From contig JAAZDH010000009.1 in the NCBI GenBank assembly GCA_012512865.1, positions 1-10,925 on the forward strand: a stretch of DNA of 10,925 nt. The letters run 5' to 3'. The DNA is from Clostridiaceae bacterium. GTDB lineage: Bacteria; Bacillota; Clostridia; Acetivibrionales; DUMC01. The stretch's first letter is position 1; each line of letters opens with the position of its first letter. The notes beneath the pieces are model-generated. The model saw only the letters and a program-made list of their open reading frames with translations, searched no databases and had not been told where the DNA came from. Positions 1 to 5,682 of the stretch are shown piece by piece. The position numbers were made by a program, and so were the translations under genes.

Positions 1-1877
1 CCCAGGGACCGGCCGCTTATAGATACCGTATCATTAACGCGACACAACACGAAGGCAGCCATTATACCCGAAAGATTTAACAGTTCATCTGCCGATTTGG
101 CAGCGGCAAGCAAGGGATTCTTGATATTGGAAGGGCAAATCGATATTGCAATGCCATTCTCCAGTATTTCTGCGTTTTTCACGATTTCCGAGATATTAAG
201 GAACATGGATAAATCATTTTGGAACAGCTGTTTTATCGATAAAGGATCAACACCATGCTTCTTTAAAAATGAAGCTGCTTCGAAAGTCCTGACCCCCGTC
301 TTAAAAGCAAACCATTTCGTATCCATCACGATGCCGGCATACAGGACTTCAGTCTCAACCGGCGTTAGTTTTATGTTATCATCCATGTACTGGATTATCT
401 CCGTTACGAGCTCGCAGGTGGAGGACGCGTAAATTTCCTGGTACACGAGGGTCGCATCACGGATGAAATCAGTACCTTTCCTGTGGTGGTCAATAACAGC
501 CACCTGGTTCGCACGTTCCAGGAGTTCCGGGTATTCCGTGTGTTTCGTGCTGTTGGTATCTACAACAACCAACAGGGTTTTTTCATCAAACCTGTTAACC
601 GCCTCGCTTTTCCCCAGGAACAAGCTGCCGTACCCCTGGCTTCTTTCTATCCTTTGCAGTATGCTTTCAATCGTGGGATTCACCTGGCTCAATATTATAA
701 ACGCATCCTTGTTCCTGCTCCTGGCAATCCTGTATATTCCCATTGCCGAGCCCAGGGAATCTATATCCGGCGTATTATGCCCCATGATCATGACCTGTGA
801 ACATTGGTCTATCAACTCCCTCAAGGCATGTGCTATGACCCTTGCCTTTACCCGGGTGCGTTTTTCAATCTCCCTGGTCCTCCCCCCGTAAAAACTGAAA
901 TTATTATTGTTATTGACCACGACCTGGTCCCCTCCCCTGCCGAGGGCCAAATCTATTGACGCACTTGCTGCAGCCAGGTTTTGCAGCAGGGTGCCGTTGT
1001 TTATTCCCAGGCCTATACTAAGGGTAACAGGGATTTTGTTTCCCAGGTTTATTTCTTTTATGGCATCGAGAATCTCGAATTTTTTCTCTTTCATGGGCTC
1101 AAGGTATTTATTCTGAAACAGGAACAAGTACCTGTCCCTTTCGAATTTCTTGAGTATCCCGCCGGTAAAACCCATCCATTGCACAATCTTTTTGTCTATT
1201 TCGGCAAGCATTTGCGGGCGGCCCGTATCTTCCATGCTCTGCATAAGTTCATCGTAATTGTCGATGACTATAATCCCGGTAACCAGCTTTTCTTCCTCGT
1301 GTTTTGCTTTCAGCTCCGCAAATCCGGTATCATCCCAAAAATACAGCAGGAGTATGTAATCCGTAACATCAGTCCGTCCCTGCACTTTTATGAAGTTTCC
1401 CATCACCTTGTAATAGGATTCATTGATTTTTATTTCCTTCAGGATACTTTGCCCGCTCCTGCTGTTTACCGCATCCTGGGGATTATTCAAAATATTATGG
1501 GGATTCAGGTCTTCAATAAAGGAACTAATGGTGTTTTCAAGCAGTTGCTTCCCTTTGAACATTTTCCTGAATTTCTGATTATACCAAATTATGGTCCCGT
1601 CAATTTCAACAACAACCAAGGGCATAGGAAAATTCAGCAAGGTATCCTTTGAGGCCAGGTCAATATTAAAGGTAAGGTTCTCTATGTATTTTACTATGTC
1701 ATTTTGCCTTCTGCGATTAGTCCTGAAATTATATATTACAAGGACCACAAATAATAAATAGCCTGAAATTGCCACCCGGTAATCAAGCCAAGTTATTAAA
1801 AGCAGCAGTATGAATATAATCCAGAGGTAAAAACCGGTCCACGGTATGAAAACCCGTGAATACTTCTTATTGCTCAT
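1..1877 (-). CDS. gdpP: Cyclic-di-AMP phosphodiesterase GdpP (DHH/DHHA1), C-terminus cut by window edge
   Basis: Membrane-bound phosphodiesterase expected to hydrolyse c-di-AMP. The visible 625 residues start at ATG 1877, preceded by the ribosome binding site GGAAGGGAG. Two membrane helices lie at about residues 8-30 and 34-50. A PAS-like domain follows (about 75-185), then a degenerate GGDEF domain (about 195-325) in which the active-site motif is reduced to GGDQ (315-318). The DHH domain carries the metal-binding motifs GHNTPDID (366-373), VVDT (438-441), DHH (463-465) and Asp519. DHHA1 begins near 565 and is cut at SISGRSL, just before the expected glycine-rich GGGGH end; family proteins are about 650-660 residues, so roughly 30-40 are missing. 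The gene lies downstream of the MazG-like gene, separated by a 15-bp tandem array. In many Firmicutes rplI and dnaB follow gdpP, but that part is outside the window. The assignment rests on domain order and intact catalytic residues and is firm. Confidence 0.96.
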   Translation of the reverse strand, partial: MSNKKYSRVFIPWTGFYLWIIFILLLLITWLDYRVAISGYLLFVVLVIYNFRTNRRRQNDIVKYIENLTFNIDLASKDTLLNFPMPLVVVEIDGTIIWYNQKFRKMFKGKQLLENTISSFIEDLNPHNILNNPQDAVNSRSGQSILKEIKINESYYKVMGNFIKVQGRTDVTDYILLLYFWDDTGFAELKAKHEEEKLVTGIIVIDNYDELMQSMEDTGRPQMLAEIDKKIVQWMGFTGGILKKFERDRYLFLFQNKYLEPMKEKKFEILDAIKEINLGNKIPVTLSIGLGINNGTLLQNLAAASASIDLALGRGGDQVVVNNNNNFSFYGGRTREIEKRTRVKARVIAHALRELIDQCSQVMIMGHNTPDIDSLGSAMGIYRIARSRNKDAFIILSQVNPTIESILQRIERSQGYGSLFLGKSEAVNRFDEKTLLVVVDTNSTKHTEYPELLERANQVAVIDHHRKGTDFIRDATLVYQEIYASSTCELVTEIIQYMDDNIKLTPVETEVLYAGIVMDTKWFAFKTGVRTFEAASFLKKHGVDPLSIKQLFQNDLSMFLNISEIVKNAEILENGIAISICPSNIKNPLLAAAKSADELLNLSGIMAAFVLCRVNDTVSISGRSL

Positions 1878-1900
1878 CTGAACTCCCTTCCACGCCCCCC

Positions 1901-2160
1901 CGTATTCCCCTTGTATAGCTTTTTTTCGTATTCCTCTTGTATAGCTTCCCCTTGAATAATTTCAAGCTATTATATAAATTACTCTTATATAACTTCCCCT
2001 TGTGTATAACTTCCTGTTTTATAACTTACCGCTATATAACTCGCTGTTGTATAACTCACTATTGTATAACTTTCTCTTGGATAACTTCCTATTATCTAAC
2101 TTCCCCTTGCATAACCCCAGGTTTATTTTACCCTCATCCTTGTCTCTACCCTTGTTTCTT
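1901..2160. repeat. Degenerate 15-bp tandem array between the MazG-like gene and gdpP
   Basis: The regular core is at 1980-2116, with units such as CGCTGTTGTATAACT, CACTATTGTATAACT and TTCTCTTGGATAACT. Nine consecutive units all end in a TAACT-like block; eight are 15 bp and one (1995-2011) is 17 bp. More decayed units continue to 1901 and towards 2160. Read on the minus, coding strand the unit is roughly AGTTATACAAGGGGA, so each unit carries a Shine-Dalgarno-like AAGGGGA. The last element before gdpP (GGAAGGGAGTTCAG) resembles a unit. The end of the MazG-like gene, AAACAAGGGTAGAG with its stop, weakly resembles one too. I see no promoter or terminator in this spacer. Confidence 0.85.
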
Positions 2161-2487
2161 TGCCCTTGAGCTGTTCAGGTGCCTGGCCAATTCCGTAAGG
2201 TCGCCGTAGTGCTTTTCAACCTCGTGGGATTCCACCAGCCCGAGTCTTATCTTGTTTCCAATTTTCATTTCAATGGCATTGTAACTGATTCCCAATCGCC
2301 TTCCCAGTAAATAGCATATTAAAATGATATTTGACAATGTTTCTGCTATGACTTCATGCAATTCTTCCCGGGCCCCGTTTGCCAGGTTCCTGAACAAATT
2401 GGCAACATCCGTCAACAGTTCGCATTTAAGCCACTCGATTACTTTAATATTCCTTGTTATATCGATATTTTTATCAACCAAGCCCAC
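2146..2487 (-). CDS. MazG-like family protein (small all-alpha NTP pyrophosphatase-like)
   Basis: A small protein of 113 residues whose core (NIKVIEWLKCELL, then ETLSNIILICYLLGRRLGI, then KIRLGLVESHEVEKHYGDL) matches the clostridial MazG-like family as I know it. MazG-fold proteins hydrolyse nucleoside triphosphates through acidic residues. I do not see a clear EExxE metal-binding signature here, so activity is unproven. The chosen start is GTG 2487, placed 8 bp after AAAGGAAG and giving an N-terminus close to the family's. An in-frame GTG at 2496 would abut the ribosome binding site and is unlikely to be used. The gene starts 49 bp after pheA and precedes gdpP, the usual neighbourhood for this family. 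Its role is unknown. Confidence 0.85.
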   Translation of the reverse strand: MGLVDKNIDITRNIKVIEWLKCELLTDVANLFRNLANGAREELHEVIAETLSNIILICYLLGRRLGISYNAIEMKIGNKIRLGLVESHEVEKHYGDLTELARHLNSSRAKKQG

Positions 2488-2536
2488 ATCAACCACTTCC
2501 TTTTACCGGCCCTATGGTTTTATCATGACTTACAAC

Positions 2537-3475
2537 TTAAATCCTGTACCTTGGATAAGACCCCAGGAACTTGTAAAACGAGGTTTTTCTTTTAACCATT
2601 GTCAAGGCGTCGCGAACATCATCGTCGTCCCTGTGGCCTTCTATATCAACGAAAAATATGTAACATCCAAGCTGTTTTTTTGCCGGCCTGGATTCAATCC
2701 TGGTCATGTTTATATCCCACAAGTTGAAAATGTCAAGTATTTTATACAAGCTTCCGGGCTTATCCTCCGTTGAAAACACTATCGAAGTCTTGTCGTATCC
2801 TGATTTTGGGCTGTCATGTCTTGATACCGCGGCAAACCTGGTAAAATTGTTTTCCCCATCCTGGATGTCCCGTGCATAAACATCCAACCCGTATTCCTCT
2901 GCTGCAACCAGGGACCCGATGGCTGCACAATTCCCTTCCCCCGCGGCAACCAGTTCCGCGGCTCCTGCTGTGCTGTAAACCGGCTTGATTTCTGCTTTGC
3001 TGAAATTGCAGGAAATATATTTCCTGCATTGGCCAATAGCCTGGGGATGCGAATAGATGCACCTGATGTTTTCAGCCGATGTCCCTTTTTTAACCAGCAG
3101 GTTCTGCCTTATTACAACAACCACTTCGGCTTTATATTTCAAATCTACTTCATTTGCCATAATGTCAAGGATTTCGTTCACGGAGCCTTCAAGTGAATTT
3201 TCCAGGGGTACCACTGCCTCTTCTATCTTGCCGTTTTCCACGTCAAAAAGCATATCCCGTATGGTTATATAGTCGCGCACTTCAATTTCATCGTATTTAT
3301 CGTATACATCGTATACATCACGTCCCTTGCATCCCTCGCTTGTTATACCTTTTTCGCCCTTTTCACTTTTTTCATTGCCGCTTTTCCCGGCTTTTTTCCT
3401 TGAAATGTCAAGGTAAATTTTTAAAGCTTCCTGCGAAAAAGTCCCCCTTGGCCCCAGGTATCCTAGTTTGCGCAT
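2537..3475 (-). CDS. pheA: Prephenate dehydratase (PDT + ACT domains) with a repetitive N-terminal insertion
   Basis: Cytosolic enzyme that decarboxylates and dehydrates prephenate to phenylpyruvate, the committed step to phenylalanine. The protein has 312 residues. The PDT lobe opens with GYLGPRGTFS (5-14), continues with VVPLENS (88-94) and carries the catalytic TRF motif at 212-214. The C-terminal ACT domain (about 230-312) has the ESRP phenylalanine-binding motif at 261-264, so feedback inhibition by phenylalanine is expected. I chose ATG 3475, which matches the family N-terminus; ATG 3487 directly abuts the ribosome binding site AAGGTGG and adds only MYCI. Residues about 25-62 are a charged, repetitive insertion (see the repeat entry), which explains a length some 30 residues above the usual 275-285. 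There is no chorismate mutase domain. The gene sits between rpsR and the MazG-like gene, probably as a local addition to the ribosomal cluster. Confidence 0.95.
   Translation of the reverse strand: MRKLGYLGPRGTFSQEALKIYLDISRKKAGKSGNEKSEKGEKGITSEGCKGRDVYDVYDKYDEIEVRDYITIRDMLFDVENGKIEEAVVPLENSLEGSVNEILDIMANEVDLKYKAEVVVVIRQNLLVKKGTSAENIRCIYSHPQAIGQCRKYISCNFSKAEIKPVYSTAGAAELVAAGEGNCAAIGSLVAAEEYGLDVYARDIQDGENNFTRFAAVSRHDSPKSGYDKTSIVFSTEDKPGSLYKILDIFNLWDINMTRIESRPAKKQLGCYIFFVDIEGHRDDDDVRDALTMVKRKTSFYKFLGSYPRYRI
3290..3403. repeat. In-frame repetitive insertion within pheA (9-bp periodicity)
   Basis: On the minus strand this segment encodes short charged repeats. EKS-EKG-EKG is followed, after a short linker, by DVY-DVY-DKY-DEI. 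The second block is a direct 9-bp repeat (GATGTATAC twice, then GATAAATAC). Standard prephenate dehydratases go almost straight from the first helix to the strand before TIRDML, so this is extra length at a loop near residues 25-62. The reading frame stays open and both flanking regions are well conserved, so the protein is probably functional. Confidence 0.8.
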
Positions 3476-3536
3476 AATGCAGTACATCCACCTTTTTTAT
3501 GTATAATTTTGTTAATGATTTATCCAATTTACATGC

Positions 3537-3668
3537 AAGGTAAAACACCTTGCATAATGCATCAGCTGCAAAATGCCATTTGTGTGCCACAAAACACCGC
3601 GCTTCAGCCGGCAAACGCCATATACCCGCTATAAAACACCATGCACCGGCGATAAAAACCATGCGCAC
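3537..3668. repeat. 21-bp degenerate tandem array between rpsR and pheA
   Basis: Units start at 3565, 3586, 3607, 3628 and 3649. Each begins GC and carries an AAAACACCAT-like core, for example GCTATAAAACACCATGCACC and GCCACAAAACACCGCGCTTC. A more decayed unit lies at 3537-3564. Four units are exactly 21 bp and the last is 20. Because 21 is a multiple of three, the minus strand gives a spurious open frame with a seven-residue period. I do not annotate that frame as a gene: it has no ribosome binding site and consists only of repeats. Confidence 0.8.
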
Positions 3669-3683
3669 ATTTTTTCGTTTCGA

Positions 3684-3737
3684 GATAAAACAAGCCGGTA
3701 ATCGCATACAGGATTTATATTAAGCTACTACCGGCTT
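3684..3737 (-). terminator. Possible terminator downstream of rpsR
   Basis: A perfect 9-bp inverted repeat (AAGCCGGTA at 3692-3700 and TACCGGCTT at 3729-3737) is followed on the minus strand by GTTTTAT. The loop of 28 nt is long and the T-run short, so termination would be weak. It is the only terminator-like element between rpsR and pheA. Confidence 0.3.
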
Positions 3738-3777
3738 CTTAAGATGCTAATGACCAAATTACGCCAAGCACTGGATG

Positions 3778-3850
3778 CTCCAGCCAGCTGGCTAACCAAC
3801 CAACTGGTTGGTTAGCCAATCGGTCAACGATCGACCAGCCAACGGGTTAA
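3778..3850. repeat. Cluster of nested palindromes directly after rpsR
   Basis: The outstanding element is a 28-bp near-perfect palindrome at 3790-3817: GGCTAACCAACCA, a central two bases, then its complement, making a 13-bp stem. It overlaps a perfect 12-bp palindrome AGCCAGCTGGCT at 3782-3793. It is followed by GGTC/GACC arms around CGATCG (3821-3835). Words such as GGCTAACC and CCGATT recur, and the stop codon of rpsR lies in one of them. No T-run follows on either strand, so it is not a classical terminator. Confidence 0.75.
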
Positions 3851-4137
3851 TCGGCTATATATGGCAATAGTGCTATTTGCCTTGCACGTTTTATTTCCCT
3901 GGTAAGCTGCCGCTGATGTTTTGCGCAATTCCCCGAAACTCTCCTGGGAAGGATTTTTCCCCTCTCGGTTATAAACTTTTTGAGCCTTGCAATATCCTTA
4001 TAATCTATTCTTTCAACCTTTTCCACGCAAAAAACACATGCCTTTTTCCTCTGCTTTCTTACCTTGAAAACGGTTTTTGCATCGGTTTTATCTATATTTT
4101 CACGGTTTGAGCTTCTCTCTTTCTTTTGTCCCGGCAT
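3847..4137 (-). CDS. rpsR: 30S ribosomal protein S18 (zinc-binding form)
   Basis: Component of the small-subunit platform that pairs with S6. The protein has 96 residues, slightly longer than the usual 75-90 because of a charged N-terminal tail of about 30. The conserved core contains VERIDYKDIARLKKFITERGKI in two adjacent blocks, ending QLTREIKRARQIALLPYI. A CxxC (Cys34, Cys37) and a CxxH (Cys71, His74) indicate the zinc-ribbon 'C+' version of S18. The ribosome binding site GAGGAGGT lies about 10 bp before ATG 4137. The order rpsF-ssb-rpsR is the classical bacterial operon; no rplI is found next to it here. A 17-bp array separates it from ssb, and nested palindromes follow its stop codon. 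Confidence 0.97.
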   Translation of the reverse strand: MPGQKKERSSNRENIDKTDAKTVFKVRKQRKKACVFCVEKVERIDYKDIARLKKFITERGKILPRRVSGNCAKHQRQLTREIKRARQIALLPYIAD

Positions 4138-4160
4138 ACAGTACTTTACCTCCTCTCAAT

Positions 4161-4263
4161 AGAATTATCCTACCGGCAGGATTATCTTCCCGCCAAGACC
4201 AGTTTCCCTGCAGGATAACCTTCCCGCCGGGACTGGTCCCCCGGCTGAATTACCCGGCATTCC
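4161..4263. repeat. 17-bp degenerate tandem array between ssb and rpsR
   Basis: Five consecutive 17-bp units start at 4161, 4178, 4195, 4212 and 4229, with a decayed sixth after 4246. Units 2 and 4 (AGGATTATCTTCCCGCC and AGGATAACCTTCCCGCC) differ at two positions. Units 3 and 5 resemble each other, which gives a 34-bp higher-order period. Unit 5 contains the small perfect hairpin GGGAC-TG-GTCCC. The spacer lies inside an operon, upstream of the rpsR ribosome binding site. Confidence 0.75.
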
Positions 4264-4304
4264 AGGCAGAACGCAAACAAAGCAGGATACGTCTCCAAAT
4301 GGTT

Positions 4305-4754
4305 TCAGAAAGGCAAATCATCATCGTCGTCCAGCTGGTAAAATCCATCTTCTTTACCCTGACCCGTGCTGTCGTCCAGGTTAATATTATCTGCGTCACC
4401 GACGGCAGGGCGTGATCCGCTTCCGCCTGCATCGCGCCTGCTATCTGCAAAATATGCTTCCTCGGCTACTACCTCGGTTACATAGTGTCTCCTGCCCTCG
4501 TTATCATCCCAGGTCCTGGTCTGGATTCTTCCAACTATGGCCACCTGCTGCCCTTTCTGGAAATACTTGCTGCAAAATTCGGCTGTCTTTCCCCAGACCA
4601 CAATTGGTATAAAATCTGTTTGTCTCTCCTCGCCTTGCCTTGAAAACCTGCGGTCAACGGCAAGCGTGAAATTACAGACAGCCGTGCTGGTATTGCTCGT
4701 ATACCTTAATTCGGGATCCTTTGTTAATCTTCCCATCAATATAGCTTTATTCAT
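4305..4754 (-). CDS. ssb: Single-stranded DNA-binding protein
   Basis: Binds single-stranded DNA in replication, recombination and repair, and recruits partner proteins through its acidic tail. The protein has 149 residues. The OB-fold covers about 1-105 and opens with MNKAILMGRLTKDPELRYT; the typical blocks FTLAVDR, FIPIVVWGKTAEF and VVAEEAYF follow. A linker rich in Gly, Ser and Asp (about 108-135) leads to the partner-binding tip DDDDDLPF. The start is ATG 4754, because AGGGTGAT lies 5-6 bp upstream of it. An upstream in-frame GTG at 4763 falls inside that ribosome binding site and is not used. The gene lies between rpsF and rpsR, as in most bacteria. Confidence 0.97.
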   Translation of the reverse strand: MNKAILMGRLTKDPELRYTSNTSTAVCNFTLAVDRRFSRQGEERQTDFIPIVVWGKTAEFCSKYFQKGQQVAIVGRIQTRTWDDNEGRRHYVTEVVAEEAYFADSRRDAGGSGSRPAVGDADNINLDDSTGQGKEDGFYQLDDDDDLPF

Positions 4755-4806
4755 AAAAATCACCCTGTAAAAATAATTGACAACATTGCCATTTCTTATT
4801 CACTTA

Positions 4807-4890
4807 TACTGCCTATTCCCGCTTATTTGTTCCTAATGCCCGTTCCTGCCTGCTCCTGCCTGTTCTTGTTTTTCATTCCTGCCTATTCCT
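4807..4890. repeat. Degenerate ~10-bp tandem array between rpsF and ssb, covering the rpsF stop
   Basis: On the coding strand, units of the type CAGGAATAGG, CAGGAATGAA, CAGGAGCAGG and CAGGAACGGG follow each other, with some decay between them. The first contains the last codons and stop (CAG GAA TAG) of rpsF. The array fills most of a 128-bp spacer inside a ribosomal operon that is usually compact. Confidence 0.65.
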
Positions 4891-5167
4891 GTTTAACAAT
4901 TAAATATTTCATTACACCATCGGTAATCCTGAATACTCTTTCAAGTTCCTGGGGAAAATCCGGCTCCGCACTGAACTCCATCAGCACGTAATAACCTTCG
5001 TTGATCTTCTCAATGGGATAGGCTAGTTTTCTTTTGCCCCACTCATCAATACTTACCAGTTGAGCTTGGCTTTCAACCAAGTTCTTGAACCTTTCAACGA
5101 TCCCCTTTATTGCCTCATCTTCCAGCTGGGGATTAATAATATACAATGCTTCATAATTTCTCGCCAT
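4883..5167 (-). CDS. rpsF: 30S ribosomal protein S6
   Basis: Small-subunit platform protein that forms a heterodimer with S18. The protein has 94 residues, the standard length. Recognisable blocks are NYEALYIINPQL (4-15), the WGKRKLAYPIEK strand (43-54), the EGYYVLMEF strand and the end ITDGVMKYLIVK. It has no C-terminal glutamate tail. The ribosome binding site GGAGGAGGTGA lies about 11 bp before ATG 5167. It is the first gene of rpsF-ssb-rpsR, transcribed from the promoter at 5244-5272. The leader hairpin at 5201-5223 suggests autoregulation by the S6:S18 complex. Its last two codons and stop form the first unit of a short tandem array. Confidence 0.98.
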   Translation of the reverse strand: MARNYEALYIINPQLEDEAIKGIVERFKNLVESQAQLVSIDEWGKRKLAYPIEKINEGYYVLMEFSAEPDFPQELERVFRITDGVMKYLIVKQE

Positions 5168-5184
5168 ATCTCAATTATTCACCT

Positions 5185-5236
5185 CCTCCCGGACTAAACG
5201 GCCCTGCATCCTGTGTGCAGGGCAAGGATTCCTTTG
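5185..5236 (-). ncRNA. Candidate S6:S18-binding rpsF leader RNA
   Basis: Between the promoter and the rpsF ribosome binding site, the minus strand contains a perfect 8-bp stem, GCCCTGCA / TGCAGGGC (5201-5223), closing the 7-nt loop CACAGGA. The loop's AGGA is complementary to TCCT just 5' of the stem, so an H-type pseudoknot is possible. CCG triplets follow the stem. An S6:S18 complex is known to bind a structured rpsF leader with a conserved CCG in many bacteria. I assign this one by position and structure, not by a covariance-model hit. Confidence 0.5.
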
Positions 5237-5243
5237 ACAAACT

Positions 5244-5272
5244 ATTTTACCACACCGTTTTTCATATTACAA
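5244..5272 (-). promoter_or_regulatory. Sigma-A type promoter of rpsF-ssb-rpsR
   Basis: On the minus strand, TTGTAA (5267-5272), a 17-bp spacer and TAAAAT (5244-5249). Transcription would start near 5237, leaving about 70 nt of leader. TTGTAA matches the -35 consensus at four of six positions and the -10 matches at five of six. Confidence 0.7.
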
Positions 5273-5344
5273 GAGACAATTTTAGATTTTTCTTTTTAAT
5301 GTATATTATGGTTATATTTGTTACAATGTATCAAGCAAATTTCC

Positions 5345-5591
5345 GCGCGTACCTATAATAGATACCTGTAATGCATACATATAATGCATACTTATCATGT
5401 ATACCTGTAATGCATACCTATTATGCATGCCTATCACGTATATTTATTACACATATTTATTGCGCATACCTGTCTTTCATACCTGTCATGCACATTTGTA
5501 ATGTATATCCGCCATGCATAATTATCATGCCTACATATCATGCATACATATCATACATATCCATCATGCATATCTATCGCGCATACTTATC
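5345..5591. repeat. 13-bp tandem array, 19 units, between the URO-D-like gene and the rpsF promoter
   Basis: Exactly 19 units of 13 bp run without any insertion or deletion. The consensus is ATGCATACCTATC; examples are ATGCATACTTATC (5384), ATGCATACATATC (5540) and ATGCATATCTATC (5566). Most units contain the palindrome ATGCAT or a one-base variant. Units differ by point changes while the phase is perfectly kept. The array ends 72 bp upstream of the rpsF -35 box on the genome. Because 13 is not a multiple of three it cannot encode a simple short repeat, and I see no ribosome binding site for any frame through it. Confidence 0.92.
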
Positions 5592-5636
5592 ATGGGCATC
5601 ATGGTTACGCTTGGGACACACCATGTCCGCTTACCT

Positions 5637-5682
5637 CTTTTTGCTCAACTTTATACTTGCTTTTTACTCAACTCTATACTTG
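5637..5682. repeat. 23-bp tandem duplication spanning the URO-D-like stop codon
   Basis: Two adjacent copies, 5637-5659 and 5660-5682, are identical at 21 of 23 positions. The copy at 5660-5682 contains the last codons and TAA stop of the URO-D-like gene; the other lies immediately downstream of the stop. The high identity suggests a recent duplication. Confidence 0.9.

Noticed and set aside
97..1652. Plus-strand open frames across the left part
   Set aside because: They are antisense shadows of gdpP, which has full domain conservation on the minus strand.
1937..2209. Plus-strand frame with a five-residue period
   Set aside because: It arises only from the 15-bp array, has no ribosome binding site and overlaps the MazG-like gene antisense.
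3495..3530. Promoter directly before pheA (TTGGAT ... TATACA)
   Set aside because: The implied transcription start would fall within the pheA ribosome binding site, and the -10 match is poor.
3408..3707. Minus-strand frame with a seven-residue period upstream of pheA
   Set aside because: It is produced by the 21-bp array, overlaps the pheA start in another frame and lacks a ribosome binding site.
3476..3846. T-box or other amino-acid-responsive leader for pheA
   Set aside because: No T-box sequence, specifier loop or antiterminator could be recognised; the region is made of a 21-bp array, one weak terminator-like hairpin and palindromes.
5345..5591. CRISPR array
   Set aside because: Units of 13 bp abut each other with no unique spacers and are not identical, so this is a tandem repeat. 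The same holds for the 14-, 15-, 17-, 21- and 30-bp arrays.
5608..5622. Terminator after the URO-D-like gene (GGACA/TGTCC stem)
   Set aside because: The stem is only 5 bp and no T-run follows on the minus strand.
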